A stretch of 64,000 nt of DNA, from positions 496,001-560,000 of the forward strand of contig NZ_JACHJY010000005.1 of the NCBI RefSeq assembly GCF_014203895.1. Direction: 5' to 3'. The stretch is from Streptomyces nymphaeiformis. GTDB lineage: Bacteria; Actinomycetota; Actinomycetes; Streptomycetales; Streptomycetaceae. Positions 1 to 8,500 of the stretch are shown one piece after another (position 1 is the stretch's first letter; every line of letters begins with the position of its first letter). A program made the translations under genes and the position numbers. The notes under the pieces are model-generated. The model had not been told where the DNA came from. It saw only the letters and a program-made list of their open reading frames with translations, and made no database searches.

Positions 1-1171
1 GGACGAACCGGCGGCCCATGGCGTGGGCGACGCTCTCGCCCAGGCTGGTCTTTCCGACGCCGGGCGGACCGACGAGGGCGAGCACGGCACCGCCGCGACG
101 GCCGCCGACCACGCCGAGACCGCGGTCGGAACGCCGCTTGCGCACCGCGAGGTACTCGGTGATCCGTTCCTTCACGTCGTCGAGGCCGGCGTGCTCGGCG
201 TCCAGGACCGCGCGGGCGCCCCGGATGTCGTACCGGTCCTCGGTCCGCTCGTTCCACGGCAGTTCGAGGACGGTGTCCAGCCAGGTGCGGATCCAGGAGC
301 CCTCGGGGGACTGGTCGCTGGACCGCTCCAGCTTCTCGACCTCCTTGAGGGCGGCCTCCCGCACCTTCTCGGGCAGGTCGGCGGCCTCCACGCGGGCGCG
401 GTAGTCGTCGGACTCGTCGCCCTCGGCCTCGCCGTTGAGGTCGCGGAGCTCCTTGCGGACGGCTTCGAGCTGGCGGCGGAGCAGGAACTCGCGCTGCTGC
501 TTGTCGACGCCCTCCTGGACGTCCTTGGCGATGGTCTCGGCGACGTCCTGCTCGGCGAGGTGCTCGCGGAGCTGGGCGGTGGCGAGCTTGAGGCGGGCGA
601 CCGGGTCGGCGGTCTCCAGGAGTTCGACCTTCTGCTCGACGCTGAGGAAGGGCGAGTAGCCGGAGTTGTCGGCGAGGGCGCCGACGCCGTCGATCTGCTG
701 GACGCGGTCGACGACCTGCCAGGCGCCGCGCTTCTTGAGCCAGCTGGTGGCCAGCGCCTTGTACTCCTTGACCAGTTCGGTCACGTGGCCGGGCAGCGGG
801 TCGGGCAGGGTCTCCTCGACCGTGGCGCCCTCGACCCACAGCGCGGCGCCGGGGCCGGTCGTGCCGGCGCCGATGCGGACGCGGCCGAGGCCGCGGATCA
901 GCGCGCCGGGATCGCCGTCGGACAGGCGTCCCACCTGCTCGACGATGCCCAGGACGCCGGTGCCGGCGTAGGTCCCGTCGACCCGCGGCACCAGGAGGAC
1001 GCGGGGCTTGCCCGCGACGGCGCGGGCGGCGGCCTGGGCGGCCTCGACGGCGGCCCGTACGTCGTTGTCGGACAGGTCCAGCGGCACGACCATTCCGGGC
1101 AGCACGACCTCGTCGTCGAGCGGCAGCACAGGCAGAGTGAGCGGCACGGACGCCATGGACTCAGAAGCCAT
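1..1171 (-). CDS. lon: ATP-dependent Lon protease (endopeptidase La), N-terminal part, cut by window edge
   Basis: Lon degrades misfolded and regulatory proteins in the cytoplasm. About 390 residues are visible: an N-terminal Lon substrate-binding domain opening with LPVLPLDDEVVLPGMVVPL, a helical middle region, and the start of the AAA+ domain with Walker A GPPGVGKTS close to the window edge. The Ser-Lys peptidase domain lies outside. The start is the ATG at 1171, with GGGGAG a few bases upstream; an internal ATG at 1156 is possible but has a poorer ribosome site. The gene is divergent from a GNAT gene. The inverted repeat at 1193-1213 matches the HspR operator known for Streptomyces lon, so heat-shock regulation is inferred. 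Confidence 0.95.
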   Translation of the reverse strand, partial: MASESMASVPLTLPVLPLDDEVVLPGMVVPLDLSDNDVRAAVEAAQAAARAVAGKPRVLLVPRVDGTYAGTGVLGIVEQVGRLSDGDPGALIRGLGRVRIGAGTTGPGAALWVEGATVEETLPDPLPGHVTELVKEYKALATSWLKKRGAWQVVDRVQQIDGVGALADNSGYSPFLSVEQKVELLETADPVARLKLATAQLREHLAEQDVAETIAKDVQEGVDKQQREFLLRRQLEAVRKELRDLNGEAEGDESDDYRARVEAADLPEKVREAALKEVEKLERSSDQSPEGSWIRTWLDTVLELPWNERTEDRYDIRGARAVLDAEHAGLDDVKERITEYLAVRKRRSDRGLGVVGGRRGGAVLALVGPPGVGKTSLGESVAHAMGRRFV

Positions 1172-1192
1172 GATCTCCCCTTCGGCAGTCAA

Positions 1193-1213
1193 GTTGAGCT
1201 ATGTGCACTCAAT
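1193..1213. promoter_or_regulatory. HAIR element (HspR operator) upstream of lon
   Basis: TTGAG at 1194-1198 and CTCAA at 1208-1212 form an inverted repeat with a 9-base spacer. This is the core of the HAIR consensus CTTGAGT-N7-ACTCAAG. It lies 22 bases upstream of the lon start, where a repressor would cover the promoter or leader. HspR repression of lon is known in S. lividans; its role here is inferred from the match. Confidence 0.8.
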
Positions 1214-1302
1214 GCTTGTGAGCCCAGAGATGTTCCCGCCCATACGTTCGCTCTGAGCGATCACCCCCACACGCACCCGCACAGGTCACATGTAATACCC
1301 CC

Positions 1303-1947
1303 ATGAACATCTCATCCATTACTTCAGCGTGGGTGGCGGGCTGGACGGTCTCCCGGGGCACCCCGGCCGCCGTCGCCGAGCCCTGGGGCCACCGGATCGA
1401 CGTCGGCCTGCCCCGGCATGTCGTGCGGCACGTCCTGCCCGCCCCCGACGCGGCCTCCGTCGGCGCGCTCTGCGCCCGGCTGACCACGCCGTACAGCTGG
1501 CTCAAGGTGATGGCGGGACCCGAGGAGGTGGCGCCGTGGATCACCGAAGGATGGACGGTCCCCGACGACCCCGGCTTCATGATGGTCAAGCCGCTGGACC
1601 CCGGCGCCCGCCCCGCGCCCCCCGAGGGGTACGCCCGTACGACCGAGGTCGCGAACGGCGTCATACGCGTCCGCGTCCTCGCCCCGGACGGCACTCTCGC
1701 CGCCCGCGGCCAGATCGCCCCGACCGGCTCCACCGCCGTGGCCGACCAGATCGAGACCGACCCCGCGCACCGGCGCCGGGGCCTCGGCGCGAACGTCATG
1801 CGCACCCTGGAGGCCGCCGCCGCCCAGGCCGGCGCCGAGACCGGCGTGCTCGCCGCGACCACGGACGGCCTCGCGCTCTACGACTCCCTGGACTGGCGCT
1901 ACCGGGGACCGATCACCGGAATGGTCCGAACAGACGCCCGGGGCTGA
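1303..1947 (+). CDS. GNAT family N-acetyltransferase
   Basis: A 214-residue protein. Its C-terminal part carries the acetyl-CoA binding signature of GNAT enzymes: the QIETDPAHRRRGLGANVMRTLE segment around residues 147-169 contains the R/Q-x-x-G-x-G/A pattern, followed by a helix and the YDSLDWRYRG strand typical of motif B. The N-terminal 100 residues are less conserved and probably form the acceptor pocket. The substrate cannot be predicted. No clear Shine-Dalgarno sequence precedes the ATG at 1303, so a short-leader or leaderless transcript is possible. It is divergent from lon and followed 51 bases later by a lipoprotein gene on the same strand. Confidence 0.85.
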   Translation: MNISSITSAWVAGWTVSRGTPAAVAEPWGHRIDVGLPRHVVRHVLPAPDAASVGALCARLTTPYSWLKVMAGPEEVAPWITEGWTVPDDPGFMMVKPLDPGARPAPPEGYARTTEVANGVIRVRVLAPDGTLAARGQIAPTGSTAVADQIETDPAHRRRGLGANVMRTLEAAAAQAGAETGVLAATTDGLALYDSLDWRYRGPITGMVRTDARG

Positions 1948-1998
1948 AACCCGGCCGTCCGGCTGCGAGCGGGACCCCGGAGCGGGCATGCTCGTTCC

Positions 1999-2532
1999 AT
2001 GGCGCGAGGCGTGAGGGGTACGGGGAAGTGGTGCGGGGCCCTGCTGCTGGCGGGAGCCCTGGCCGGCGGCCTGAGCGGCTGCGGCCCCGGGGTGCCGCCC
2101 ACGCCCGGCGGAGCGCCGTCGAGCGCGAGCGTGCCGGCCGTTCCGAGCCCCACGACGGACCTTGGCACGCCCACCGCGGAACCCCAGCCGGGCGAGGTCC
2201 TCGTCGAGGTGGTCGTCAACGGCGGCCTCGCCGGCGTCCGCAACCGGCTCGTCGTCCACTACGACGGCAGCTGGACCAGCCGCTCCGGCACCAGACCGCC
2301 CCGGACGGGCCGGCAGACCCCCGCCGAGGCCGCCGAACTGCGCGCGGCCCTGGAGGACCCCGCCTTCGCCCTGGTCCCGGACCGCCCGACGGGCAAGCCG
2401 ATCCCGGACGGCTTCCAGTACTACGTGACGTACCGCCACCGCCTGGTCGTCGCGGACGACCACACCCGCCCGCCGGCCCTCGACCGCGTCTTCACGGCCC
2501 TCCCGGAGGGCGGCCCGCCGACGAGCCCGTGA
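1999..2532 (+). CDS. putative secreted lipoprotein
   Basis: A 177-residue protein with a typical lipoprotein signal: a basic start (MARGVRGTGKW), a hydrophobic core (GALLLAGALAGG) and the lipobox LSGC, so the mature protein would be lipid-anchored at a Cys near residue 32. A Pro/Ser/Thr-rich linker follows, then a small domain of about 110 residues with several predicted strands (VLVEVVVNGGLAG, RLVVHYDGSW). The domain looks like the protealysin-inhibitor-type lipoproteins often seen in Streptomyces, but I cannot assign it firmly. Function unknown. Confidence 0.7.
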   Translation: MARGVRGTGKWCGALLLAGALAGGLSGCGPGVPPTPGGAPSSASVPAVPSPTTDLGTPTAEPQPGEVLVEVVVNGGLAGVRNRLVVHYDGSWTSRSGTRPPRTGRQTPAEAAELRAALEDPAFALVPDRPTGKPIPDGFQYYVTYRHRLVVADDHTRPPALDRVFTALPEGGPPTSP

Positions 2533-2651
2533 GGGCGCGTACGAGACGGCGTCCCCGCGCGCGTACGGCCCGTTAAGTGTTTGTCCCGGTCGTCGCCGCC
2601 CCGCAAGGATGGCCGGGAGAGACCGTACGTTCACGAGACCACGGAGTGATC

Positions 2652-3323
2652 ATGACCAGCCCCGTCACCCTCGACCGCCGCGACGGACCGTACGGAGAAG
2701 TGGTGCTCCGCCGCAGGGCCGAGCACTACGAGATCATCGCCAACGGCACCTTCCTCATGGACACCTCCGACGGGCGCTCCGAGCGGCTGCTGGTCGACGC
2801 GGCGCTGGGCGCCCTGCCCGAGGCGTCGCGGTCCGGTGCGTCCGTCCTCGTCGGCGGGCTCGGGGTCGGTTTCTCGCTCGCGCACGCCGCCGCCGAGCCC
2901 CGTTGGCGACGGATCGTCGTCGCCGAGCGTGAGGAGGCGATCATCGACTGGCACCGGCGGGGGCCCCTCGCGGCGATCTCCGGGGCCGCGCTCGCCGATC
3001 CGAGGACCGTGATCCTGCACACGGACCTGGTGGAGCACCTGCGCACCACGACCGACACCTACGACGCCCTGTGTCTGGACATCGACAACGGGCCCGACTG
3101 GACGGTCACCGAGGACAACGAATCCCTGTACTCGGCCGAGGGTTTGGCGGCCTGCGCGGCCCGTCTCAACCCCGGTGGGATCCTCGCCGTGTGGTCCGCC
3201 CAGCCGTCCGTCGATTTCGAAGAGTCGTTGCGGAATGCCGGATTCAGCGGGGTACGGACGGAAGAGATCCCCGTTGCCCGGGGCGTCCCCGACGTGGTCC
3301 ACCTCGCCGTCCGTCCCGGATAG
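2652..3323 (+). CDS. spermidine synthase-like SAM-dependent methyltransferase-fold protein
   Basis: The start is the ATG at 2652 behind GGAG, giving 223 residues (MTSPVTLDRRDG); the reading frame is open further upstream, but that part does not look like family sequence. The protein has the Rossmann-type fold of polyamine synthases and class I methyltransferases: nucleotide-binding loop VLVGGLGVGFSLAHA, an acidic residue after the second strand (VVAEREE) and YDALCLDIDNGPDW where spermidine synthases have their catalytic Asp region. Streptomyces encode several such proteins outside polyamine pathways, so the true reaction is unknown. It lies just upstream of a two-component pair. Confidence 0.75.
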   Translation: MTSPVTLDRRDGPYGEVVLRRRAEHYEIIANGTFLMDTSDGRSERLLVDAALGALPEASRSGASVLVGGLGVGFSLAHAAAEPRWRRIVVAEREEAIIDWHRRGPLAAISGAALADPRTVILHTDLVEHLRTTTDTYDALCLDIDNGPDWTVTEDNESLYSAEGLAACAARLNPGGILAVWSAQPSVDFEESLRNAGFSGVRTEEIPVARGVPDVVHLAVRPG

Positions 3324-3394
3324 CTCCTGGATAGCCGGGACGCCGCCGGTACCTCTAGGCTGCTGCACCGACATCGGCGACGCGAGGCGGGGCA

Positions 3395-4132
3395 ATGGAG
3401 CAGACACACACCACTCACCACGGTGCGGCGGCCACTCCGGGGGCCCAGCGGCGCGTCCTTGTGGTCGAGGACGACGCCACGATCGTGGAGGCGATCTCCG
3501 CGCGGCTGCGCGCCGAGGGCTTCCTCGTGCAGACCGCGACCGACGGTCCCGCGGCCGTCGACGCGGCCGAGGCCTGGCAGCCGGACCTGATGGTCCTGGA
3601 CGTGATGCTGCCCGGTTTCGACGGCCTGGAGGTGTGCCGCAGGGTCCAGGCCCAGCGCCCCGTCCCGGTCCTCATGCTGACCGCCCGCGACGACGAGACC
3701 GACATGCTGGTCGGCCTCGGCGTCGGCGCCGACGACTACATGACGAAGCCGTTCTCGATGCGCGAGCTGGCCGCCCGGGTGCACGTGCTGCTGCGCCGGG
3801 TGGAGCGGGCCGCGCTCGCGGCGGTCACCCCGCGCAGCGGGATCCTGCGCCTCGGCGAGCTGGAGATCGACCACGCGCAGCGCCGGGTCCGGGTCCGCGC
3901 GGAGGACGTGCACCTGACCCCGACCGAGTTCGACCTGCTCGTCTGCCTGGCGAGCACCCCCCGCGCGGTCCTCTCCCGCGAGCAGCTGCTCGCCGAGGTG
4001 TGGGACTGGGCGGACGCCTCCGGCACCCGGACCGTGGACAGCCACATCAAGGCGCTGCGCCGGAAGATCGGGGCCGAGCGCATCCGTACGGTCCATGGCG
4101 TCGGTTACGCGCTGGAGACCCCGGCGCCGTGA
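3395..4132 (+). CDS. OmpR/PhoB-family response regulator
   Basis: A 245-residue regulator. The receiver domain (about residues 25-135) has the acidic pair in VVEDDA, the phospho-acceptor Asp69 in LMVLDVMLPG, the conserved Thr in MLTARD and the Lys in DYMTKPFS. A winged-helix DNA-binding domain follows (about 150-240), with LTPTEFDLLVCLA and TVDSHIKALRRKIG as the recognition region. The next gene, a histidine kinase, overlaps its stop codon by GTGA, so the two are translationally coupled and form one two-component system. The signal and target genes are not evident; lon and kgd are the neighbours. Confidence 0.95.
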   Translation: MEQTHTTHHGAAATPGAQRRVLVVEDDATIVEAISARLRAEGFLVQTATDGPAAVDAAEAWQPDLMVLDVMLPGFDGLEVCRRVQAQRPVPVLMLTARDDETDMLVGLGVGADDYMTKPFSMRELAARVHVLLRRVERAALAAVTPRSGILRLGELEIDHAQRRVRVRAEDVHLTPTEFDLLVCLASTPRAVLSREQLLAEVWDWADASGTRTVDSHIKALRRKIGAERIRTVHGVGYALETPAP

Positions 4133-5238
4133 GCCGGCCGGGGCCCGGGAGGCCGGATGCGCGGGGGCCGCGCCGGTCCCGCCGCATCGTGATCTCGATC
4201 AAGACGAAGCTGGGCGCCCTGGTCGTCGGGGCGGTCCTGCTGACCTCCTGCCTGGCCCTGGTGGCGATCCGGACCTCCACCGAGTTCCGGTACATCACGA
4301 TCTTCGCGATGATCGCGACCCTGCTGATCACCCAGTTCGTGGCGCAGTCCCTGACGGCGCCGCTCGACGAGATGAACACGGTGGCCGGGTCGATCTCGCG
4401 CGGGGACTTCAGCCGCCGGGTGCGGGGCGCGGACCGGCGGGACGAGCTGGGCGACCTCGCCTCGACGATCAACCGCATGGCGGACGACCTGGAGGCCGTC
4501 GACCGGCACCGCAAGGAGCTGGTGGCGAACGTCTCGCACGAGCTGCGCACGCCGATCGCCGCGCTCCGGGCCGTCCTGGAGAACGTGGTGGACGGGGTGT
4601 CCGAGGCCGATCCGGAGACCATGCGGTCGGCGCTGAAGCAGACGGAGCGGCTCGGGCGGCTCGTGGAGACCCTGCTCGACCTGTCGCGTCTCGACAACGG
4701 TGTCGTGGCGCTCCGGGCGAGCCGCTTCGAGGTATGGCCGTATCTGTCGGGGGTGCTGCGGGAGGCGAACCTGGCCGCGTCCCAGCGCGGCCTCTCGTCG
4801 ACCTCGGGCCTTCACCGTCGTACGGACGTGCATCTGCATCTGGACGTGTCGCCGCCCGAGCTGGTCGCGCACGCGGACGCGGAGCGGCTGCACCAGGTGA
4901 TGGCGAACCTGATCGACAACGCGGTGAAGCACTCCCCGCCGCACGGCCGGGTCACGGTCCGGGCCCGGCGGGGCCCGTATCCGGACTCGCTGGAGCTGGA
5001 GGTCGAGGACGAGGGTCCCGGCATTCCGGAGTCGGAGCGGCACAAGGTCTTCGAGCGGTTCAACCGGGGCTCGGTCCCGAACCGGCAGGGGCCGGGCAGC
5101 GACGGCGGCACGGGGCTCGGGCTCGCGATCGCCCGCTGGGCGGTGGATCTGCACGGCGGCGGGATCGGAGTGGCCGAATCGTCACGTGGATGCCGCATCA
5201 GAGTCACCCTTCCGGGCAGCCTTCCCTCCAGAGATTGA
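4129..5238 (+). CDS. membrane sensor histidine kinase, partner of the upstream regulator
   Basis: The GTG at 4129 overlaps the regulator stop codon and gives 369 residues. Two hydrophobic segments (about residues 27-47 and 55-72) are separated by only about seven residues (RTSTEFR), so there is almost no extracytoplasmic sensor loop. A HAMP linker (SLTAPLDEMNTVAGSISRGD) follows, then the dimerisation domain with phospho-acceptor His137 in SHELRTP, and the ATPase domain with N box LIDNAVKHS, G1 box EDEGPGIP, F box and G2 box GTGLGLAIARW. Sensing is probably in or near the membrane, as in intramembrane-sensing kinases, or depends on a partner. The reading frame is open well upstream, but the coupling decides the start. 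Confidence 0.92.
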   Translation: MSRPGPGRPDARGPRRSRRIVISIKTKLGALVVGAVLLTSCLALVAIRTSTEFRYITIFAMIATLLITQFVAQSLTAPLDEMNTVAGSISRGDFSRRVRGADRRDELGDLASTINRMADDLEAVDRHRKELVANVSHELRTPIAALRAVLENVVDGVSEADPETMRSALKQTERLGRLVETLLDLSRLDNGVVALRASRFEVWPYLSGVLREANLAASQRGLSSTSGLHRRTDVHLHLDVSPPELVAHADAERLHQVMANLIDNAVKHSPPHGRVTVRARRGPYPDSLELEVEDEGPGIPESERHKVFERFNRGSVPNRQGPGSDGGTGLGLAIARWAVDLHGGGIGVAESSRGCRIRVTLPGSLPSRD

Positions 5239-5570
5239 CGTAGGGTTCGAACCGGAAGCGCACGTTCTGCGTGTACGTGAGCAGGACACGCGTCTCCGTG
5301 AGCGAGACCTGCGTCTTCATGAGCGGGACGTGTGCCTCCGTGAGCGGGGCGTGATCAGAGGTGCGGCCGAATCGGGTCGTGCTCGCGCTTCCTCGTACCC
5401 TCACACATGCGGAACCACGCTTGTTTCCCGCCATTCATGGCATCGAAACACGCTGTCAAGTGTGACTTGCGCAACGTTGGACTGCCTGGCCTGCACCTCT
5501 CGGCCGGACAGGCGTAGCCTTTATTTCCGCTGTCCATCACCTTGCGAAGCGGAAGAGGGCGGTTGCCGCC
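5239..5570. other. intergenic region before kgd, with short tandem repeats
   Basis: 332 bases lie between the sensor kinase and kgd. The first part holds a 21-base tandem repeat array (separate entry). The rest is less GC-rich than the flanking genes, as expected for a promoter region, and should carry the kgd promoter and leader. Overlapping frames on both strands encode seven-residue peptide repeats here, but these follow from the 21-base period and neither looks like a gene. Confidence 0.6.
5277..5354. repeat. 21-bp tandem repeat, about 3.7 copies
   Basis: Successive copies begin at 5277, 5298, 5319 and 5340. Each starts RTGAGC, followed by a GAC- or GGC-containing middle and usually ending CGTCTYC or TGCCTCC. 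The preceding 21 bases (5256-5276) are a weak further copy. The period equals two DNA helical turns, so the copies lie on one face of the helix. Confidence 0.75.
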
Positions 5571-8500
5571 GTGTCGTCTCAGTCCCCCAGTACCCCGAGC
5601 TCCCCGGCCGACCAAGACGGGCAGGGCGTAAGCCCCGCAGCCGCCTTCGGTGCCAATGAGTGGCTCGTCGACGAGATCTACCAGCAGTACCTCCAGGACC
5701 CGAATTCGGTCGATCGTGCCTGGTGGGACTTCTTCGCCGACTACAAGCCCGGAGCGTCGGAGACCCCGGCCGCCCCGGCCGCCACCACCACGCAGAGCGC
5801 CGCGCCCGCCGCGCCGCAGGCGGGCCCCGCACAGGCCGCGCCTTCGGCTCCCGCGGTCGTCCCGGCCCCCGCGCCGGCCCCGGTCGCGGCCCCGGCTCCC
5901 GTGAAGCCCTCCGGTGCAAGCACCGGCTCCACCGGAGCGGCTGGCGCCGCGCCCTCTGCTGCCGCGCCGGTCGCCGCGAAGCCGGCCGCCGCCGCTCCGG
6001 CGCCGGTCAAGGCCGCCCCGGCCGCCGAGGCGCCCGCCGGTCCCGAGCTGATCACGCTGCGCGGCCCCGCCGCCGCGGTCGCGAAGAACATGAACGCCTC
6101 CCTGGAGGTGCCGACGGCCACGTCCGTCCGCGCCGTCCCGGTGAAGCTGCTCTTCGACAACCGGATCGTGATCAACAACCACCTGAAGCGCGCCCGGGGC
6201 GGGAAGATCTCCTTCACGCACCTCATCGGCTACGCGATGGTGCAGGCGATCAAGGCCATGCCGTCGATGAACTACTCCTTCGCGGAGAAGGACGGCAAGC
6301 CGACCCTGGTCAAGCCGGACCACGTGAACTTCGGCCTCGCGATCGACCTGGTCAAGCCCAACGGCGACCGCCAGCTCGTCGTCGCGGGCATCAAGAAGGC
6401 CGAGACGCTCAACTTCTTCGAGTTCTGGCAGGCCTACGAGGACATCGTCAAGCGCGCCCGCGTGGGCAAGCTGACGATGGACGACTTCTCCGGCGTCACG
6501 GTCTCCCTGACCAACCCCGGCGGCCTCGGCACCGTCCACTCCGTGCCGCGCCTGATGCCCGGACAGTCGGTCATCATGGGCGTCGGCTCGATGGACTACC
6601 CGGCCGAGTTCCAGGGCACCTCCCAGGACACCCTGAACAAGCTGGGCATCTCGAAGGTCATGACCCTGACCTCGACGTACGACCACCGCGTCATCCAGGG
6701 CGCCGCCTCCGGCGAGTTCCTGCGGATCGTGGCGAACCTCCTCCTCGGCGAGGAGGGCTTCTACGACGAGATCTTCAAGGCCCTGCGCATCCCGTACGAG
6801 CCGGTCCGCTGGCTCCGGGACATCGACGCCTCGCACGACGACGACGTCACCAAGGCCGCGCGCGTCTTCGAGCTCATCCACTCCTACCGGGTCCGCGGCC
6901 ACGTCATGGCCGACACCGACCCGCTGGAGTACAAGCAGCGCAAGCACCCCGACCTGGACATCACCGAGCACGGCCTCACCCTGTGGGACCTGGAGCGCGA
7001 GTTCGCGGTCGGCGGCTTCGCCGGCAAGTCGATGATGAAGCTCCGCGACATCCTCGGCGTGCTCCGCGACTCGTACTGCCGCACCACCGGCGTCGAGTTC
7101 ATGCACATCCAGGACCCGAAGCAGCGCAAGTGGATCCAGGACCGCGTCGAGCGCCAGCACTCCCGCGTGGAGCGCGAGGAGCAGCTGCGGATCCTGCGCC
7201 GGCTGAACGCGGCGGAGGCCTTCGAGACCTTCCTGCAGACGAAGTACGTCGGCCAGAAGCGCTTCTCCCTGGAGGGCGGCGAGTCCGTCATCCCGCTGCT
7301 CGACGCGGTCATCGACTCCGCGGCGGAGTCCCGCCTGGACGAGGTCGTCATCGGCATGGCCCACCGCGGCCGCCTGAACGTCCTGGCGAACATCGTCGGC
7401 AAGTCGTACGCGCAGATCTTCCGCGAGTTCGAGGGCAACCTCGACCCGAAGTCGATGCACGGCTCCGGCGACGTCAAGTACCACCTGGGCGCCGAGGGCA
7501 CCTTCACGGGCCTCGACGGCGAGCAGATCAGGGTCTCCCTGGCCGCCAACCCCTCGCACCTGGAGGCGGTCGACCCGGTCCTGGAAGGCATCGTCCGCGC
7601 CAAGCAGGACGTCATCAACAAGGGCGGCACGGACTTCACCGTCCTGCCCGTCGCCCTCCACGGCGACGCGGCCTTCGCCGGCCAGGGTGTCGTCGCCGAG
7701 ACGCTGAACATGTCGCAGCTGCGGGGCTACCGCACCGGCGGCACGGTCCACATCGTCATCAACAACCAGGTCGGCTTCACCGCCGCCCCGGAGTCCTCGC
7801 GTTCCTCGATGTACGCGACCGACGTGGCCCGCATGATCGAGGCGCCGATCTTCCACGTGAACGGCGACGACCCGGAGGCCGTGGTCCGCGTCGCGCGGCT
7901 CGCCTTCGAGTTCCGCCAGACGTTCAACAAGGACGTCGTGATCGACCTCATCTGCTACCGCCGCCGCGGTCACAACGAGGGCGACAACCCGCAGTTCACC
8001 AACCCGCAGATGTACAACCTGATCGACAAGAAGCGTTCGGTGCGCAAGCTGTACACCGAGTCGCTCATCGGTCGCGGCGACATCACCCTCGAAGAGGCGG
8101 AGCAGGCGCTCCAGGACTTCCAGGGCCAGCTGGAGAAGGTGTTCGCGGAGGTCCGCGAGGCCACCGCCGCCCCGTCGGCGACGACCGTCCCGGACGCCCG
8201 GGCCGAGTTCCCGGTCGCCGTCACCACCGCGGTCTCCCAGGAGGTCGTGAAGCGGATCGCCGAGTCGCAGGTCAGCATCCCGGAGCGGGTCACGGTCCAC
8301 CCGCGTCTGCTGCCGCAGATGCAGCGCCGTGCCGCCTCGATCGACGACGGCACCATCGACTGGGGCTTCGGCGAGACCCTCGCCATCGGCTCCCTGCTGA
8401 TGGAGGGCACCCCGGTCCGCCTGTCGGGCCAGGACTCCCGCCGCGGCACCTTCGGCCAGCGCCACGCGGTCCTGGTCGACCAGGAGACCGGCGAGGACTA

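Noticed and set aside
23..1306. Long plus-strand open frame opposite lon
   Set aside because: It mirrors lon codons; residues are biased to Gly/Ala/Asp/Leu with no family features, while the opposite strand gives a clear Lon.
5204..5434. Minus-strand 76-codon frame with repeated xLTETxV segments
   Set aside because: Same cause as above, the 21-bp period; no conserved product recognised.
5186..5659. Frame encoding Arg/Leu-rich heptad repeats before kgd
   Set aside because: The heptads come from the 21-bp DNA repeat; the frame overlaps the end of the kinase gene and the start of kgd and lacks a good ribosome site.
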